Positions 43,605 to 52,938 of a stretch of 64,000 bases of DNA are shown here, piece after piece. How positions within the stretch are numbered: position 1 is the first letter of the stretch; the number at the start of each line of letters is the position of its first letter. The stretch is taken from contig JADJXL010000022.1 of NCBI GenBank assembly GCA_016715885.1, forward strand, positions 261,805 through 325,804. The letters run 5' to 3'. Made by a program: the position numbers and the translations under genes. The notes under the pieces are model-generated. The model saw only the letters and a program-made list of their open reading frames with translations, had not been told where the DNA came from and made no database searches. This stretch comes from Polyangiaceae bacterium. Its GTDB lineage: Bacteria > Myxococcota_A > Polyangia > Polyangiales > Polyangiaceae.

Positions 43605-44891
43605 TCAATTCGGAATCGTCAACGCTTCGCGCAATTCGCCCTCGAGCTCGTTCAGGGCTGGTTCTCCCAATCCAGGCGGCGCAAATAATTGAAGATGAAT
43701 CCGCCCTCGCAATCCAAATGCGACCATGGTCGGCACCGGAATCCCTTTGACGTTCGGCCCGACCGCGCGCATGTCGACGATATCGTCGACGAGCGGCCCG
43801 AGGCCTTGATCGAGTTTTCCCACGTTGGTGAAAATGAATCCGCGGCTGATGGGCAAATCGACGAGCACCTGTTGGAATGCCGGCGCGAGCCGTCGCAGGA
43901 TTCCATGCGGCAATGGCCCCGCGAGCAGCGTTGGCAAAAGCAAAAACGCCGGCCCAACGAGGCTCCGCCGGTGCTGTGCCGTGATGGCGCTCACGGCCTT
44001 CACGGCATCGACGATGTTTTGCGTGGCCGAGCGTGGAACGATCGTGGTCAAGATGGATGATGCATTCGTGGTGGATAGGTGTGCCGAGCGTGAGTATCGC
44101 CGAAGGTCCATCGTGTAAAGCACGGCGACGGGCCCTTTGCTGGATCGCTTTGCCGCAATCATGGCAATGGCGGCCATGAGCAAATCATTGACCCGCACAT
44201 GCATGCCGCAGCGGGCCTCGAGCGCTTCGATGGTCGACGCTTCGAGCACGATTTGTCTCGACAATGGTCTGGCCGAGCCACTCTGCGGATAAGGCCGTTC
44301 GCGCGGGGCTGCGGACAAAACGCGAAGCGGCTGGAGCAGGACGGTGAACATATCGCGGCCGAGAATGGGCAATTGGCGCAGGGAAAGCCCATTCAGCGCG
44401 CGCCGCAAATGACGCCTGGGCTCCACGGGCAAAGCCGGGCGCACTCCATAAAGATGAGCGCCCAGCACGTGCCCGACGGCCGCCATGCCCGCACCATCCA
44501 TGGCCAAATGCGATAAACTCACGATGAGCCGACAGCCAAAGGGCGCCGGCAACACGACGACTCGAAGAGGCCGCACGCGTGTTGGATCGAGCGAGCGTTC
44601 GGTCCACATTTGCGTGTCGCTCTCCAAGTCGGCCGCGGCACCCACGTGAACCATGTCGGAAATGGGGCCATGCACGCGAACCCAGCGATCCCGAAAAAAG
44701 TGGGGTTCATAGACGCATCCGAGCACGGGAAAAGCCGCGACGGTCGCTTGCACCGCCCGCTCGATGTCGTCGCGCGAAAAGCAGCGGCGAAGATCGATGA
44801 CTCCGTGCACGCACAGATCGCCATAACGATCCGCCGACCCATGAAGGCCCACGTCCGCGATGCGGGCGCGAAATTGTTCGTTTCGACGCAA
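43605..44891 (-). CDS. Free-standing condensation/acyltransferase-type protein (HxxxDG)
   Basis: A 428-aa protein of the condensation-domain/alcohol-acetyltransferase/PapA fold. The catalytic motif is in LSHLAMDGAGM (His-x3-Asp-Gly), near residue 127 as expected for an N-terminal half-domain. The central VNDLLMAAIAMIAAKR and the later FIFTNVGKLDQGLG (N-x-G bridge region) also match this superfamily. There is no carrier protein domain. Being 2.2 kb upstream of the NRPS-PKS on the same strand, it could acylate a hydroxyl or amine of the product, or act in lipid metabolism. The substrate is not readable. Confidence 0.78.
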   Translation of the reverse strand: MRRNEQFRARIADVGLHGSADRYGDLCVHGVIDLRRCFSRDDIERAVQATVAAFPVLGCVYEPHFFRDRWVRVHGPISDMVHVGAAADLESDTQMWTERSLDPTRVRPLRVVVLPAPFGCRLIVSLSHLAMDGAGMAAVGHVLGAHLYGVRPALPVEPRRHLRRALNGLSLRQLPILGRDMFTVLLQPLRVLSAAPRERPYPQSGSARPLSRQIVLEASTIEALEARCGMHVRVNDLLMAAIAMIAAKRSSKGPVAVLYTMDLRRYSRSAHLSTTNASSILTTIVPRSATQNIVDAVKAVSAITAQHRRSLVGPAFLLLPTLLAGPLPHGILRRLAPAFQQVLVDLPISRGFIFTNVGKLDQGLGPLVDDIVDMRAVGPNVKGIPVPTMVAFGLRGRIHLQLFAPPGLGEPALNELEGELREALTIPN

Positions 44892-44911
44892 GATACAGCT
44901 ACCCTCGGTCG

Positions 44912-45547
44912 CTATTGATTCACTTGTCCTGCGAGCGCATTCATCAATGCTTTTTCTTCTTCGATCAATCGTTCGATTTTCTGGCGTGTGGAGGCCACTA
45001 CCTGCTCGACGGGCGGATCTTCATCCGGGTTGTGGTACGCGCTCAGAATGCCGAGCGACGTGATCCATTCCAGTTCGTCGAAGCCCGCGCCCACTTTGCG
45101 TAAAAAGTCGGCGAGGACGAGTGTCAAGAGCTTGTAATGACCTTTGTAAGGCAATCCGAGCGAGCGGATGGGGGCGTCGCTGCTGAGCCATAACGACGAC
45201 GTCACGGCGAGCGCCGTCGCGGCGGCCGCGGGCTCTTCCGCAAGGATTTCGACGACATCGGCGATCATGGTCAGGGCGCTCGGATCACGCAGCGCAACCA
45301 TTCCTTTGCCCTCGAAGTGCCGACCTTCGATGACATTCGGCACGACGGTTGCGCGCAGTGCTGCTTGTCCTTCGTGGTTTTCCCAGATGGGTGCGATCTG
45401 GATGCCGGACGATTGCGTTTCCGTTCGCAGGTTCAGCGTGTGAAGCAGGATCGCTCGCGCGTCGTGCATCAAGTCGTCGGTGTCCGGGAGCGCGTAGTCA
45501 TCGGGAAGCTCGAGAAACGCGCGGCCGCTGGTCGTGTCGAAGTCCAT
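44912..45547 (-). CDS. Hypothetical protein
   Basis: A 211-aa cytosolic protein with no signal peptide or membrane helix. AGAGGG before ATG 45547 supports that start over ATG 45562. Residues 15-90 are mixed alpha/beta (FLELPDDYALPDTDDLMHD), and the C-terminal part is helical (ASTRQKIERLIEEEKALM). I do not recognise a family. It ends 20 bp before the start of the condensation-type gene, so the two are probably cotranscribed. Confidence 0.65.
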   Translation of the reverse strand: MDFDTTSGRAFLELPDDYALPDTDDLMHDARAILLHTLNLRTETQSSGIQIAPIWENHEGQAALRATVVPNVIEGRHFEGKGMVALRDPSALTMIADVVEILAEEPAAAATALAVTSSLWLSSDAPIRSLGLPYKGHYKLLTLVLADFLRKVGAGFDELEWITSLGILSAYHNPDEDPPVEQVVASTRQKIERLIEEEKALMNALAGQVNQ

Positions 45548-45655
45548 GGCGCCCTCTAACATGGATTTGGCGGGAACGGAAGCGCAAAGTTGGGCGAGGA
45601 GTTGAGCGCTTGGGGCGAGTTGTTGGAGGGCGCTCGAAGCATTGCGCGAGGGCGT

Positions 45656-47079
45656 TCAATAACAGCAAGCCACGGGCGGGAGGCTTGGCATATGCTGCCG
45701 CCATAAATGACTTCACCATTCGCTCCGACGTACGTGCCGTAATTGCCGGTGCTCGTGCTGGTGAAGCTGACACAAGAATAATTGGTATTTCGCCCAAAGC
45801 TCGGGGCTCCCTCGATGGTGATGGAATCGCCATCGTCTACGCTGGCGTCGAGCCACGCACCGGACGCGGGAATGGGCGTTGCAGAATTCGTCCGGATGTA
45901 TTCGGCGGCATGGCAGAGGTGCGCGCCCGGAAATTCCGCATTGCAAATGGCATGGACGGCCGGGCGCCCGCCCATGTTGCCGGTAGACGTCGATGCCGTG
46001 AAGCCAGCGAAGACGGTCTTTGGTGCGCCATTACAACAAGCAAGCGGCCGCGCAGTTTGGCATGTGCTTCCGCCGTAGATGCCTTCGCCATTCGCTCCGA
46101 CGTACGTGCCGTAATTACCGGTGCTCGTGCTGGTGAAGCTCACGCATGAATAATTGGTGTTTCGGCCAAACCGGTAGGATCCCTCGATGGTCACGCTGTC
46201 AGCCGGATCGACGCTCGCATCGAGCCACGCACCCGTGGCCGGAACGGTCGTCGCGGAATTGGAAAGAATGTATTCGGAAATATGGCAAAGGTGAGCGCCT
46301 GCGAATTCAGACGCGCAAATCGCATGCGCCGCTGGCCGACCTCCTATGTTGCCGGTATGCGTTGACGTGGTGAAACCAGCGAACGACGCGACATCCTCCA
46401 TGTATGCGCCTGCTCCAGGCGGTCCCGCGGGCCCCTGAGGCCCCGGATTCCCCGCCGGCCCCGTCGCACCCGCGGGTCCCGCCGGCCCCATTGCCCCCGT
46501 CGGTCCCACCGGTCCCATTGCGCCCGTTGCGCCATCCGCCCCAGCGGGCCCCATGGCTCCCGTCGGCCCCATTGCGCCTGTCGCACCCGTAGCTCCCGCT
46601 GCCCCGGTCGCTCCCGTCGGCCCCATTGCGCCTGTCGCGCCTGTCGCGCCCGTAGCTCCCGCTGCCCCGGTCGCTCCCGTCGCGCCTGCCGCCCCAGTTG
46701 CCCCAGTTGCTCCCGCCGCACCTGGCGCCCCCGTGGCTCCCGTTGGCCCCGCAGGCCCAGCCGGCCCCATCAGCCCTTGCGGACCCATCGGCCCAGCCGG
46801 ACCCATTGCACCTTCGAGGCCCATCGGTCCCATGGGTCCTTCTGGTCCTGTGGGTCCGGTTACGCCTGGCAGACCCATGGGTCCCTCGGGACCTGTTGGC
46901 CCTGTTACGCCGATGGGACCTTCGGGTCCTGTGGGTCCTGTCGCTCCAGGTGGTCCTGCTGGACCTTGACCAGGCTCGCCGGCTTGTTCGCCGCTGCTGC
47001 ATCCCAGGACAAACCCTGGCATCGTGCCGCAAAGAACGAGCGTGAGCAGCGAGATCGAAGACAGACGTTGCAGAACCAT
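45656..47079 (-). CDS. Collagen-like lipoprotein with duplicated C-terminal domain (frameshifted end)
   Basis: A secreted lipoprotein of about 474 aa. The signal ends in lipobox VLGC (Cys27). Residues about 40-227 are an almost pure Gly-x-y collagen-like repeat (GPTGPEGPMG, GATGATGAAG). Two tandem domains of about 115 aa follow, each with FAGFT-S-STGN-GGRPA-HAIC, AGAHLCH-EYI, ATGAWLDASVD, FGRNTNYSCVSFTSTSTGNY and GGS-CQ-RP. The first repeat ends RPLACC. The second reads RPWLAVIE in frame, but one extra base restores RPLACCY and a stop at 45656-45658. The uncorrected frame runs on to 45556 into the next gene's start. GGAGG precedes ATG 47079. It is probably surface-exposed, in adhesion or the extracellular matrix. 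Confidence 0.82.
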
Positions 47080-47244
47080 GGCGAAGACCTCCGAGCGGTA
47101 CGGCATCGCCCTTTACGCTCGTGTCCGAGCGGCTGCAAGGGTTACGTGCGGTTCGAGCGAAAGAGGCTTTGGAGCACGTGGGCTCGCCTGTAAAGTTTTG
47201 CAAAACCCCTCGCGCAGTGTGGGCGACGTGTTATTTGTACCCTC

Positions 47245-48435
47245 GTGCTGGCACTATTTCCCTGGTTTTCCGCGGGTCTTGCGGTCCTCGTCGTCCTCTT
47301 CGCACGGATCGTCCGTGGTCGTTTGTATGCCACCTTCGTCGGCGTGCTTCTGACGATTCATACGCTCATTGCCATTGCAATGGCGAAGGTATTCGAGCCC
47401 ATCCTTCCCATTTACGCATTTCTTCATGCCGCCGTGTACGTGCACTTTGCGCTCCTCGCCGTGCCCAAAATGCGGCCCGTTTGGTACCGAGCGCTCGTCA
47501 GCGTGCCTGCCTCGTATTTCGCAGCGGCGACGTTTCTCGCGCTCCCATGGGCCATCGTCTCGGCCGTGGGATTCACGCCCCATGGCTTTTTCATTCCTTA
47601 TTTGATTGCGCTGTTCGGGCTCGTGCAAAGCCTGCGGCATCGTTTCGAAGAAACCGATATCGTGCTCGATGACCAGCATGCTCCGATGCTACAGCGGTAT
47701 TCTCTGGGATCGGGCAGGCAGGAGCGTCCTTTGCGTATCGTGCAAATCACCGATCCGCATCTCGGGCCGTTCATGTCGGAAAAACGTCTTCGTTCGATTG
47801 CACAGCGAGCGGTCGAAGCCGAGCCTGATCTCGTATTGCTCACCGGGGACTTTTTGACCATGGAGTCCCACGAAGCTCGCGCGTCGCTTGCAAGGGCGCT
47901 CGAACCTCTGGCGCAGCTTCCGGGGCGAGTATTTGCGTGTCGCGGCAATCACGATCACGAAGCTCCCGAAACCGTCGCGGGAGCGATGCACGACATTGGC
48001 GCCACGCTGCTCATCGACGAAGAGCGCACGGTGGAAACACCCGCCGGGCCGGTCCAAATACTCGGTATCGATTTTCATTTCCGCGACCGAGCACAACGGA
48101 TGAAACGAGTTTTCGCTCGGCACCCGCGCATTGAAGGAATGAAGCGCCTCGTGCTCTTGCATGATCCGGGTGCATTTCGGCACGTGCCCGACGGAGAAGC
48201 CGACTTGGTCTTCGGCGGGCATACCCACGGTGGTCAGCTCGGTCTTTTGGTGCTCGGATTGCCCCATACGTTCGTCAGCACGTTCACGCAGATTCCAGAT
48301 CATGGCCTATGGGCTCTCGGTCGTAATCGATTGTACGTGCATCGAGGGACCGGCCATTATGGATTTCCTCTTCGCGTCGGCGTGCCGTCCGAAGAGAGCC
48401 TTCTCCGCGTGCATTGGACATCGGACGAGCGGTAG
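47245..48435 (+). CDS. Membrane-bound metallophosphoesterase
   Basis: A 396-aa protein. Four hydrophobic segments fill residues 1-135, followed by a calcineurin-like phosphoesterase domain with all motifs: ITDPHLG, LLTGDF, CRGNHDHE, VLLHDPG and FGGHTHGGQ. This YkuE/YaeI-like arrangement places the dinuclear metal site outside the membrane core. Related proteins hydrolyse lipid A precursors or other phosphoesters, but the substrate here is not known. The start is GTG 47245. The gene is divergent from the collagen-like lipoprotein gene, and a large hairpin follows its stop. Confidence 0.88.
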   Translation: MLALFPWFSAGLAVLVVLFARIVRGRLYATFVGVLLTIHTLIAIAMAKVFEPILPIYAFLHAAVYVHFALLAVPKMRPVWYRALVSVPASYFAAATFLALPWAIVSAVGFTPHGFFIPYLIALFGLVQSLRHRFEETDIVLDDQHAPMLQRYSLGSGRQERPLRIVQITDPHLGPFMSEKRLRSIAQRAVEAEPDLVLLTGDFLTMESHEARASLARALEPLAQLPGRVFACRGNHDHEAPETVAGAMHDIGATLLIDEERTVETPAGPVQILGIDFHFRDRAQRMKRVFARHPRIEGMKRLVLLHDPGAFRHVPDGEADLVFGGHTHGGQLGLLVLGLPHTFVSTFTQIPDHGLWALGRNRLYVHRGTGHYGFPLRVGVPSEESLLRVHWTSDER

Positions 48436-48474
48436 TAGAGCGCCTCTGAATTGGGGAAAGGCAATTCGGGGGGT

Positions 48475-48551
48475 ATGGGGGGCAGAGCAGTCGGCTCGTC
48501 TTTTGGGTCGTAGACCCAAAAGACTCAAAGAGCCGCCTGCGAGCCCCCCAT
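48475..48551. terminator. Nested hairpin after the phosphoesterase gene
   Basis: The inner stem GTCTTTTGGGTC/GACCCAAAAGAC (48498-48509 and 48513-48524) has a 3-nt loop. It is flanked by GGCTC/GAGCC and by an outer ATGGGGGGC/GCCCCCCAT pair (48475-48483 and 48543-48551). It lies 40 bp after the stop at 48435. It is a strong candidate transcription terminator, without an obvious T-run. Confidence 0.6.
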
Positions 48552-48689
48552 CGTGACCAATCTCGCGAAGCGCGCGTCCCACGCGCGCGTAGCGAGCATA
48601 CAAATCCTGCCCCGGTCCCGGGTCGATCCCGACCCAGCCTCGAACCCGCTTCCTTGCGCGACGAACCCGTAGTAAGCTCTGCCCGGGCA

Positions 48690-50063
48690 ATGTTGGGTGC
48701 TCAGCCTGGCACACTCCTGGTGGGGAAATACCGCATCGAGCGGCAGCTCGGTAGCGGCGGCATGGGCGTCGTCCTCGAAGCGACGCATGTTGCGCTGGGC
48801 CAAACCGTCGCCGTCAAGCTGCTCAACGCCGAGCATGCTCGGTCGCCCGATGTCGTCGCGCGGTTCCTCCGCGAAGCGCGGATCGCAGCGACTTTGCCGT
48901 CGGAACACATCGCGCGCGTCAGCGATGTCGGCATGACCGAAACCGGCGAGCCGTACATCGTGATGGAGCGTCTCGTCGGTCGTGACCTCGATGCCGAGCT
49001 TCACATGCGCGGCAAGCTTCCCATCGCGGAGGCCGTGGATCTCATGCTCGAAGCGTGCGAAGGCGTCGCCATGGCGCACGCATACAACCTCGTGCATCGC
49101 GACCTCAAGCCGGCAAATCTTTTTCTCGCCGAAAGGCCGCTGCGCCCGCGCGTGCTCAAAGTGCTCGATTTTGGTTTGTCGAAGGAAGACACCGGAAATC
49201 ACGCAGGACTCACCGGCTCCGAGACCGTCTTCGGCACCCCGCAGTACATGTCGCCCGAGCAGATCCAAAGTGCAAGAAACGTCGATGCGCGCAGTGATCA
49301 ACACGCCCTCGGCATGATTCTCTACGAAATGATCGCGGGCCAGCCGGCGTTCTCGGCACCCTCCGTCACGCAGCTCATCGTCGTCATCGCGACCCATCCT
49401 CCTCCGCATGTTCGAGTGGTTCGTCCTGACGTACCTGCCAAGCTCGACGAAGCCCTCGTGCGCGCGATGGCGAAACGCCCGGCGGATCGTTTTCCGGATT
49501 TGGCAGCATTCGCCGCAGCCATTGCCCCCTTTGGTGGATCCGACGCTCGCACGCGCGCCGAGCTCGTTGCTCGAGCGCTTGTCACGCCAAACGCTCATGT
49601 GGATCCCGAGCCGAGCCGGACGTCGCGCGCGCCGACGGACGAAGCACCCACGTTGCCGCGGGATTTGCCGCGACCCGCGATGGAGACCCACTCGGCCCTG
49701 ACCAGCTCCACGCGCAGCCTCGACGCGCACCGCGCTCGAAACAAACGCACGGCGATCATCGTTGCAGCGAGCGCCGTGGTGGCCGCAATCATCGTCGTCG
49801 CCCTCGTATTCGGCATGGGCGACGATGAACCGACGGTCGTTGCGGATAGCTCGTCGAGCTCGGCTGTCGCTGCAGCGCCCATCGTCGAAGCAGCGCCTCA
49901 AAAGACCGCCGCAGCGCCCACGGAAAGCGCGACTCCGGCGGCATCAGCGTCTGCTACGAGCGCGGCAAAAACGTCCAAGACTCCGGCTGGCACCAGGCCT
50001 GTGCGACAACCCAAAGACTCGGTCAAAACTTCCGTGGAGATGTTTGGTGGTAAAAGGAAATAG
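48690..50063 (+). CDS. Transmembrane Ser/Thr protein kinase
   Basis: A 457-aa eukaryotic-like kinase. The glycine loop is LGSGGMGVV, the catalytic Lys is Lys43 in VAVKLL, the catalytic loop is HRDLKPANLF (Asp138), and DFGLSK and GTPQYMSPEQ follow, so all key residues are present. A Pro/Thr-rich juxtamembrane linker leads to one membrane helix (about 360-382). A short Ser/Ala/Thr-rich external tail ends in basic residues, and there is no PASTA or other sensor domain. ATG 48690 is chosen over an upstream TTG 48654. The 3' end overlaps the next gene by 17 bp, pointing to a kinase/partner unit. Confidence 0.93.
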   Translation: MLGAQPGTLLVGKYRIERQLGSGGMGVVLEATHVALGQTVAVKLLNAEHARSPDVVARFLREARIAATLPSEHIARVSDVGMTETGEPYIVMERLVGRDLDAELHMRGKLPIAEAVDLMLEACEGVAMAHAYNLVHRDLKPANLFLAERPLRPRVLKVLDFGLSKEDTGNHAGLTGSETVFGTPQYMSPEQIQSARNVDARSDQHALGMILYEMIAGQPAFSAPSVTQLIVVIATHPPPHVRVVRPDVPAKLDEALVRAMAKRPADRFPDLAAFAAAIAPFGGSDARTRAELVARALVTPNAHVDPEPSRTSRAPTDEAPTLPRDLPRPAMETHSALTSSTRSLDAHRARNKRTAIIVAASAVVAAIIVVALVFGMGDDEPTVVADSSSSSAVAAAPIVEAAPQKTAAAPTESATPAASASATSAAKTSKTPAGTRPVRQPKDSVKTSVEMFGGKRK

Positions 50064-51087
50064 CCTCGCCATCGTGCTCGCGTCGATGCTTGCGCTCGTG
50101 CCCCATGCAGCTCGCGCCGACGAGCCGCCTGCGGAAACGCCTCCCGTGGAAACGCCTGCGGAAACGCCTCCTCCGGAGATGTCCCGTGCGGATGCGTTGT
50201 TCCAAGAGGGCAAACAACTTTTGGAGCAAGGAAAGTTCCTCGAAGCGTGCGACAAACTCGCAGAGAGCGACGCGCTCGATCCTGCGATCGGCACGCTTGG
50301 ATTGCTCGCGGCGTGTCACGAGCAGCAGGGGCGCACGGCGACGGCATGGCGCGAATACGGCGAGACGGCGGCGCGCGCCGAGGCCGTGGGCGATGAACGC
50401 GCAGCGTTTGCCCGGGAACGCGTGAAGGCGCTCGAGCCCGAATTGCCGCGGCTGCTCGTGCGTTTGGCCAAACCTCATCCCAACGTGATGATCTATCGAA
50501 ATGGCATCCGCCTGATGCCCGAAGATCTCGGCATCGTCGTGCCCGTTGATCCGGGTACGTACGAAATCGTCGTTCGATGGCCGGATAAACCGGAATTCCG
50601 TGCGACGCTCATCGCCACGTCGCGCAAGACCGCCGAGCTCGAAGTCCCCGATCCCGATCGAGTTGCGACGGCATCGACGGCGCCCTTTCGCCCCGACAAA
50701 CCGGTGATACCGACTGCGCCTTCGCCGCAACGTATCGGCGCGATTGTGGCCGGTGGCGTGGGGCTCGTTGGTTTTGGCATGAGCGCCGCGTTCGCCATCT
50801 CGGCGGCCAGCAAAAACAGCGCATCCATCCCGATTGAACAGTCCTGCGGTTCGGCGGCTACGTGTCAAAAGGGCAAGGAACTGCGCGAGCAAGCGTTTGC
50901 GGCGGCGACGGTGGCCAACGTTGGCTTTGGCATCGGCGTGGTCGGCGCCGGCACCGCGCTCGTGCTGGCACTCTTGCCGAATCGATCGCCCACCCTGGCG
51001 CGAGAAAAGACCCAAGCCCAGCATGTTCAGTTCGTTCCATGGGCGGGGCGGGACGTTGCGGGAGCGCAGTTCGTCGGGCGCTTCTAA
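50047..51087 (+). CDS. Exported TPR-like/carboxypeptidase-type partner of the kinase
   Basis: A 346-aa exported protein. GGAGA at 50036-50040 sits 6 bp before GTG 50047, which starts a good signal peptide (LAIVLASMLALVPHAARA). This overlaps the kinase gene by 17 bp and implies translational coupling. After a Pro/Glu/Thr-rich linker comes a TPR-like unit (ADALFQEGKQLLEQGKFLEA, then CDKLAESDALDP). A PEGA/CarboxypepD-like strand region follows (MIYRNGIRLMPEDLGI ... VDPGTYEIVVRWPD), and two hydrophobic segments near 235-265 and 290-315 end the protein. This architecture commonly follows Ser/Thr kinase genes in myxobacteria. Function is unknown. Confidence 0.82.
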   Translation: MVKGNSLAIVLASMLALVPHAARADEPPAETPPVETPAETPPPEMSRADALFQEGKQLLEQGKFLEACDKLAESDALDPAIGTLGLLAACHEQQGRTATAWREYGETAARAEAVGDERAAFARERVKALEPELPRLLVRLAKPHPNVMIYRNGIRLMPEDLGIVVPVDPGTYEIVVRWPDKPEFRATLIATSRKTAELEVPDPDRVATASTAPFRPDKPVIPTAPSPQRIGAIVAGGVGLVGFGMSAAFAISAASKNSASIPIEQSCGSAATCQKGKELREQAFAAATVANVGFGIGVVGAGTALVLALLPNRSPTLAREKTQAQHVQFVPWAGRDVAGAQFVGRF

Positions 51088-51128
51088 AAGTCTTGCCAAA
51101 CGCCCCAATACGGGGAAGAATACTGAAC

Positions 51129-51737
51129 ATGCGTTCCATATTTTGCGTTGGCTGGGCGTTCGTGGCCCTTGCTGCAATGGCGGGGTGCGAGCAAGTTCTC
51201 GGAGTCGAACCGTGGGAGGATCACAATCGCGTAGACGAACCCGATACAGACGACACGCCGGCGAGTAGTAGCAGCAGCAGTAGCAGCAGTTCTGGGGCGG
51301 CGATGACGTGCCTCAATGGCGTGCAAGACGGCACGGAAACCGGTGTCGATTGCGGCGGGGATTCATGTGACGTTTGTTCTGACGGACGTGGTTGCAGCAT
51401 GGACTCCGATTGTCTGAGTAGCTACTGTCCGGTTTCGCGCGGGTATTGTATCTCGCTGAATGGTCGAGACATGTGCGAAGGCGCAGACCCGGACAATCCC
51501 CATTGCGCCGACTGCACACAGAATGCGGCGGAATCCGACGTCGATTGTGGTGGAGATTGCTTGCCATGCCGCGCAGGTAAGGGCTGCACCAATGACGGTG
51601 AATGTTGGAGCGGCGTTTGCACGAATGGTGCGTGCGTTGCGGGAGCCAAGGGGACGCGATGCTTCTCGAATGCCGATTGCGCGAGCGGCTCGTGCGGCAC
51701 GTTGGGATGCCCCATCGACGGCGCGTGCTGTCAATGA
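51129..51737 (+). CDS. Cys-rich lipoprotein with poly-Ser linker
   Basis: A 202-aa lipoprotein. The signal ends in lipobox AMAGC (Cys20), an acidic stretch follows, and then a run of ten serines (about residues 47-56) encoded by an AGC/AGT repeat. The mature part has repeated Cys modules of the form VDCGGDxCxxC with C-x-x-D-x-D-C spacing, resembling the disulphide-rich modules common in myxobacterial surface lipoproteins. ATG 51129 is chosen because it starts the signal peptide. It is downstream of the kinase pair by 41 bp. The stop is 4 bp from the convergent hydrolase gene. Confidence 0.8.
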   Translation: MRSIFCVGWAFVALAAMAGCEQVLGVEPWEDHNRVDEPDTDDTPASSSSSSSSSSGAAMTCLNGVQDGTETGVDCGGDSCDVCSDGRGCSMDSDCLSSYCPVSRGYCISLNGRDMCEGADPDNPHCADCTQNAAESDVDCGGDCLPCRAGKGCTNDGECWSGVCTNGACVAGAKGTRCFSNADCASGSCGTLGCPIDGACCQ

Positions 51738-51741
51738 CCAG

Positions 51742-52876
51742 TCACCGCCTTCTTTCCGCAAGCCACGCGAGGCCCGCATTGTAAATGATGTCGTGACCTC
51801 CTTGAAAAATGGTCACCGTCGACCCAAGGCTCGACCTTTCGAGAAGCACCTTGGCCCCCGCTTGCTCATAAAGCGGTCGTTTCCCTGAAAATACAAGCTC
51901 ATGGGGGCACGCGACGTGTTCGGTCGAGCTCCCTCAGTTGACCCTCCGGAATACGTTCGTTCGGTGATGCGAGATCATTGAATGCTCGAAGTGCATGGTT
52001 TGGCGGAACCAGATGATCCCAAATGCCCAAGCCCAAATAAATGGGAACTCGTCCGCGTGCATTCGACAAATATTGGCTCGGGCTTCGCCGCCGGCATTCC
52101 TTTTCGGCCGGGCTTCCCGGAACGGGGCGGCCACCGCAAGCTGCCGCGATCTCGCCCGCATAATGCCGTTCGGGCGACGTTTTTTGCATCCATTCGTACC
52201 AATCCACCAAATCATAAATCGGCACCCACGAAACCACACCTGCCCATATATCGGGATGTTTGCCCGCCAGCACGAGCGACGTCATGGCGCTGCCCGAATA
52301 ACCCACCAAATAAATGCGTGATGAATCGATCCGAGCGCGTTTTTTGGCGTATTCCACCGCATCGAGCACGTCTCCGAGGGAAAGCTCGGAGGCCACCGCT
52401 TCGGGTTTGCGATAAGGACCGCGATGATCCGGGTGAATGAGCGCCCAGCCATTTCGTTCGGCAAAAATGGCATAAGGAATGCCAATATTTTGCAAATAGT
52501 TTTCGCTCCAGCTATGCAGCACGACGAGCAGCGGCTTTGGCGAATCGCCCGTTGGCGTATAAAACAGAGCTTTTTGTATTGTTTTATCGAGGCTCGAACG
52601 AATGTCGACCTCTTCGATTCGGGGGACCCGTGTACGCCATACCGACAGATCCTGCGCGCCAAATGGAAAGGGCCCACCCACGGCACGCGGATATTCCGGG
52701 ACCAGCATCAGCAAAGGTTGCCCGGTCGTTATGGTTTCGCCACGAGCGGACGCCGGAAAAAGCACCGCAAATGTCAAAATACGCTCACCAGGACGAACTT
52801 GATGGCCAGCATTCCACCATGCGCACGCAAAGGCTGTACCGACGAACCGAGCCACCGACCTGGGGCGTGTATTCAT
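51742..52876 (-). CDS. Secreted alpha/beta hydrolase, one-base frameshift near the 3' end
   Basis: A 377-aa (after correction) esterase/prolyl-oligopeptidase-like hydrolase. ATG 52876 starts an export signal. The core has LLVVLHSWSENYLQNIGIPY, nucleophile Ser in VGYSGSAM and acid Asp in LGIWDHLVPP. The uncorrected frame stops at 51899, before the catalytic His. Removing one C from the run at 51903-51907 (GGGGG on plus) joins it to VFSGKRPLYEQAG, then TIFQGGHDIIYNAGLAW, with the stop at 51742. The His is then in GGHD and the length matches its paralogue. It is divergent from that paralogue, with a 62-bp gap between the starts. Confidence 0.78.
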
Positions 52877-52938
52877 GGTGCCGCTCGTATGGCAAGGGCC
52901 ATCCATTTTGCTAACGTCGCGGCAAAGAGGTTTATCGA

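Noticed and set aside
46553..46969. A plus-strand frame of Ala-Pro-Val repeats
   Set aside because: It is the complement of the collagen-like Gly-x-y coding repeat, so its periodicity is inherited.
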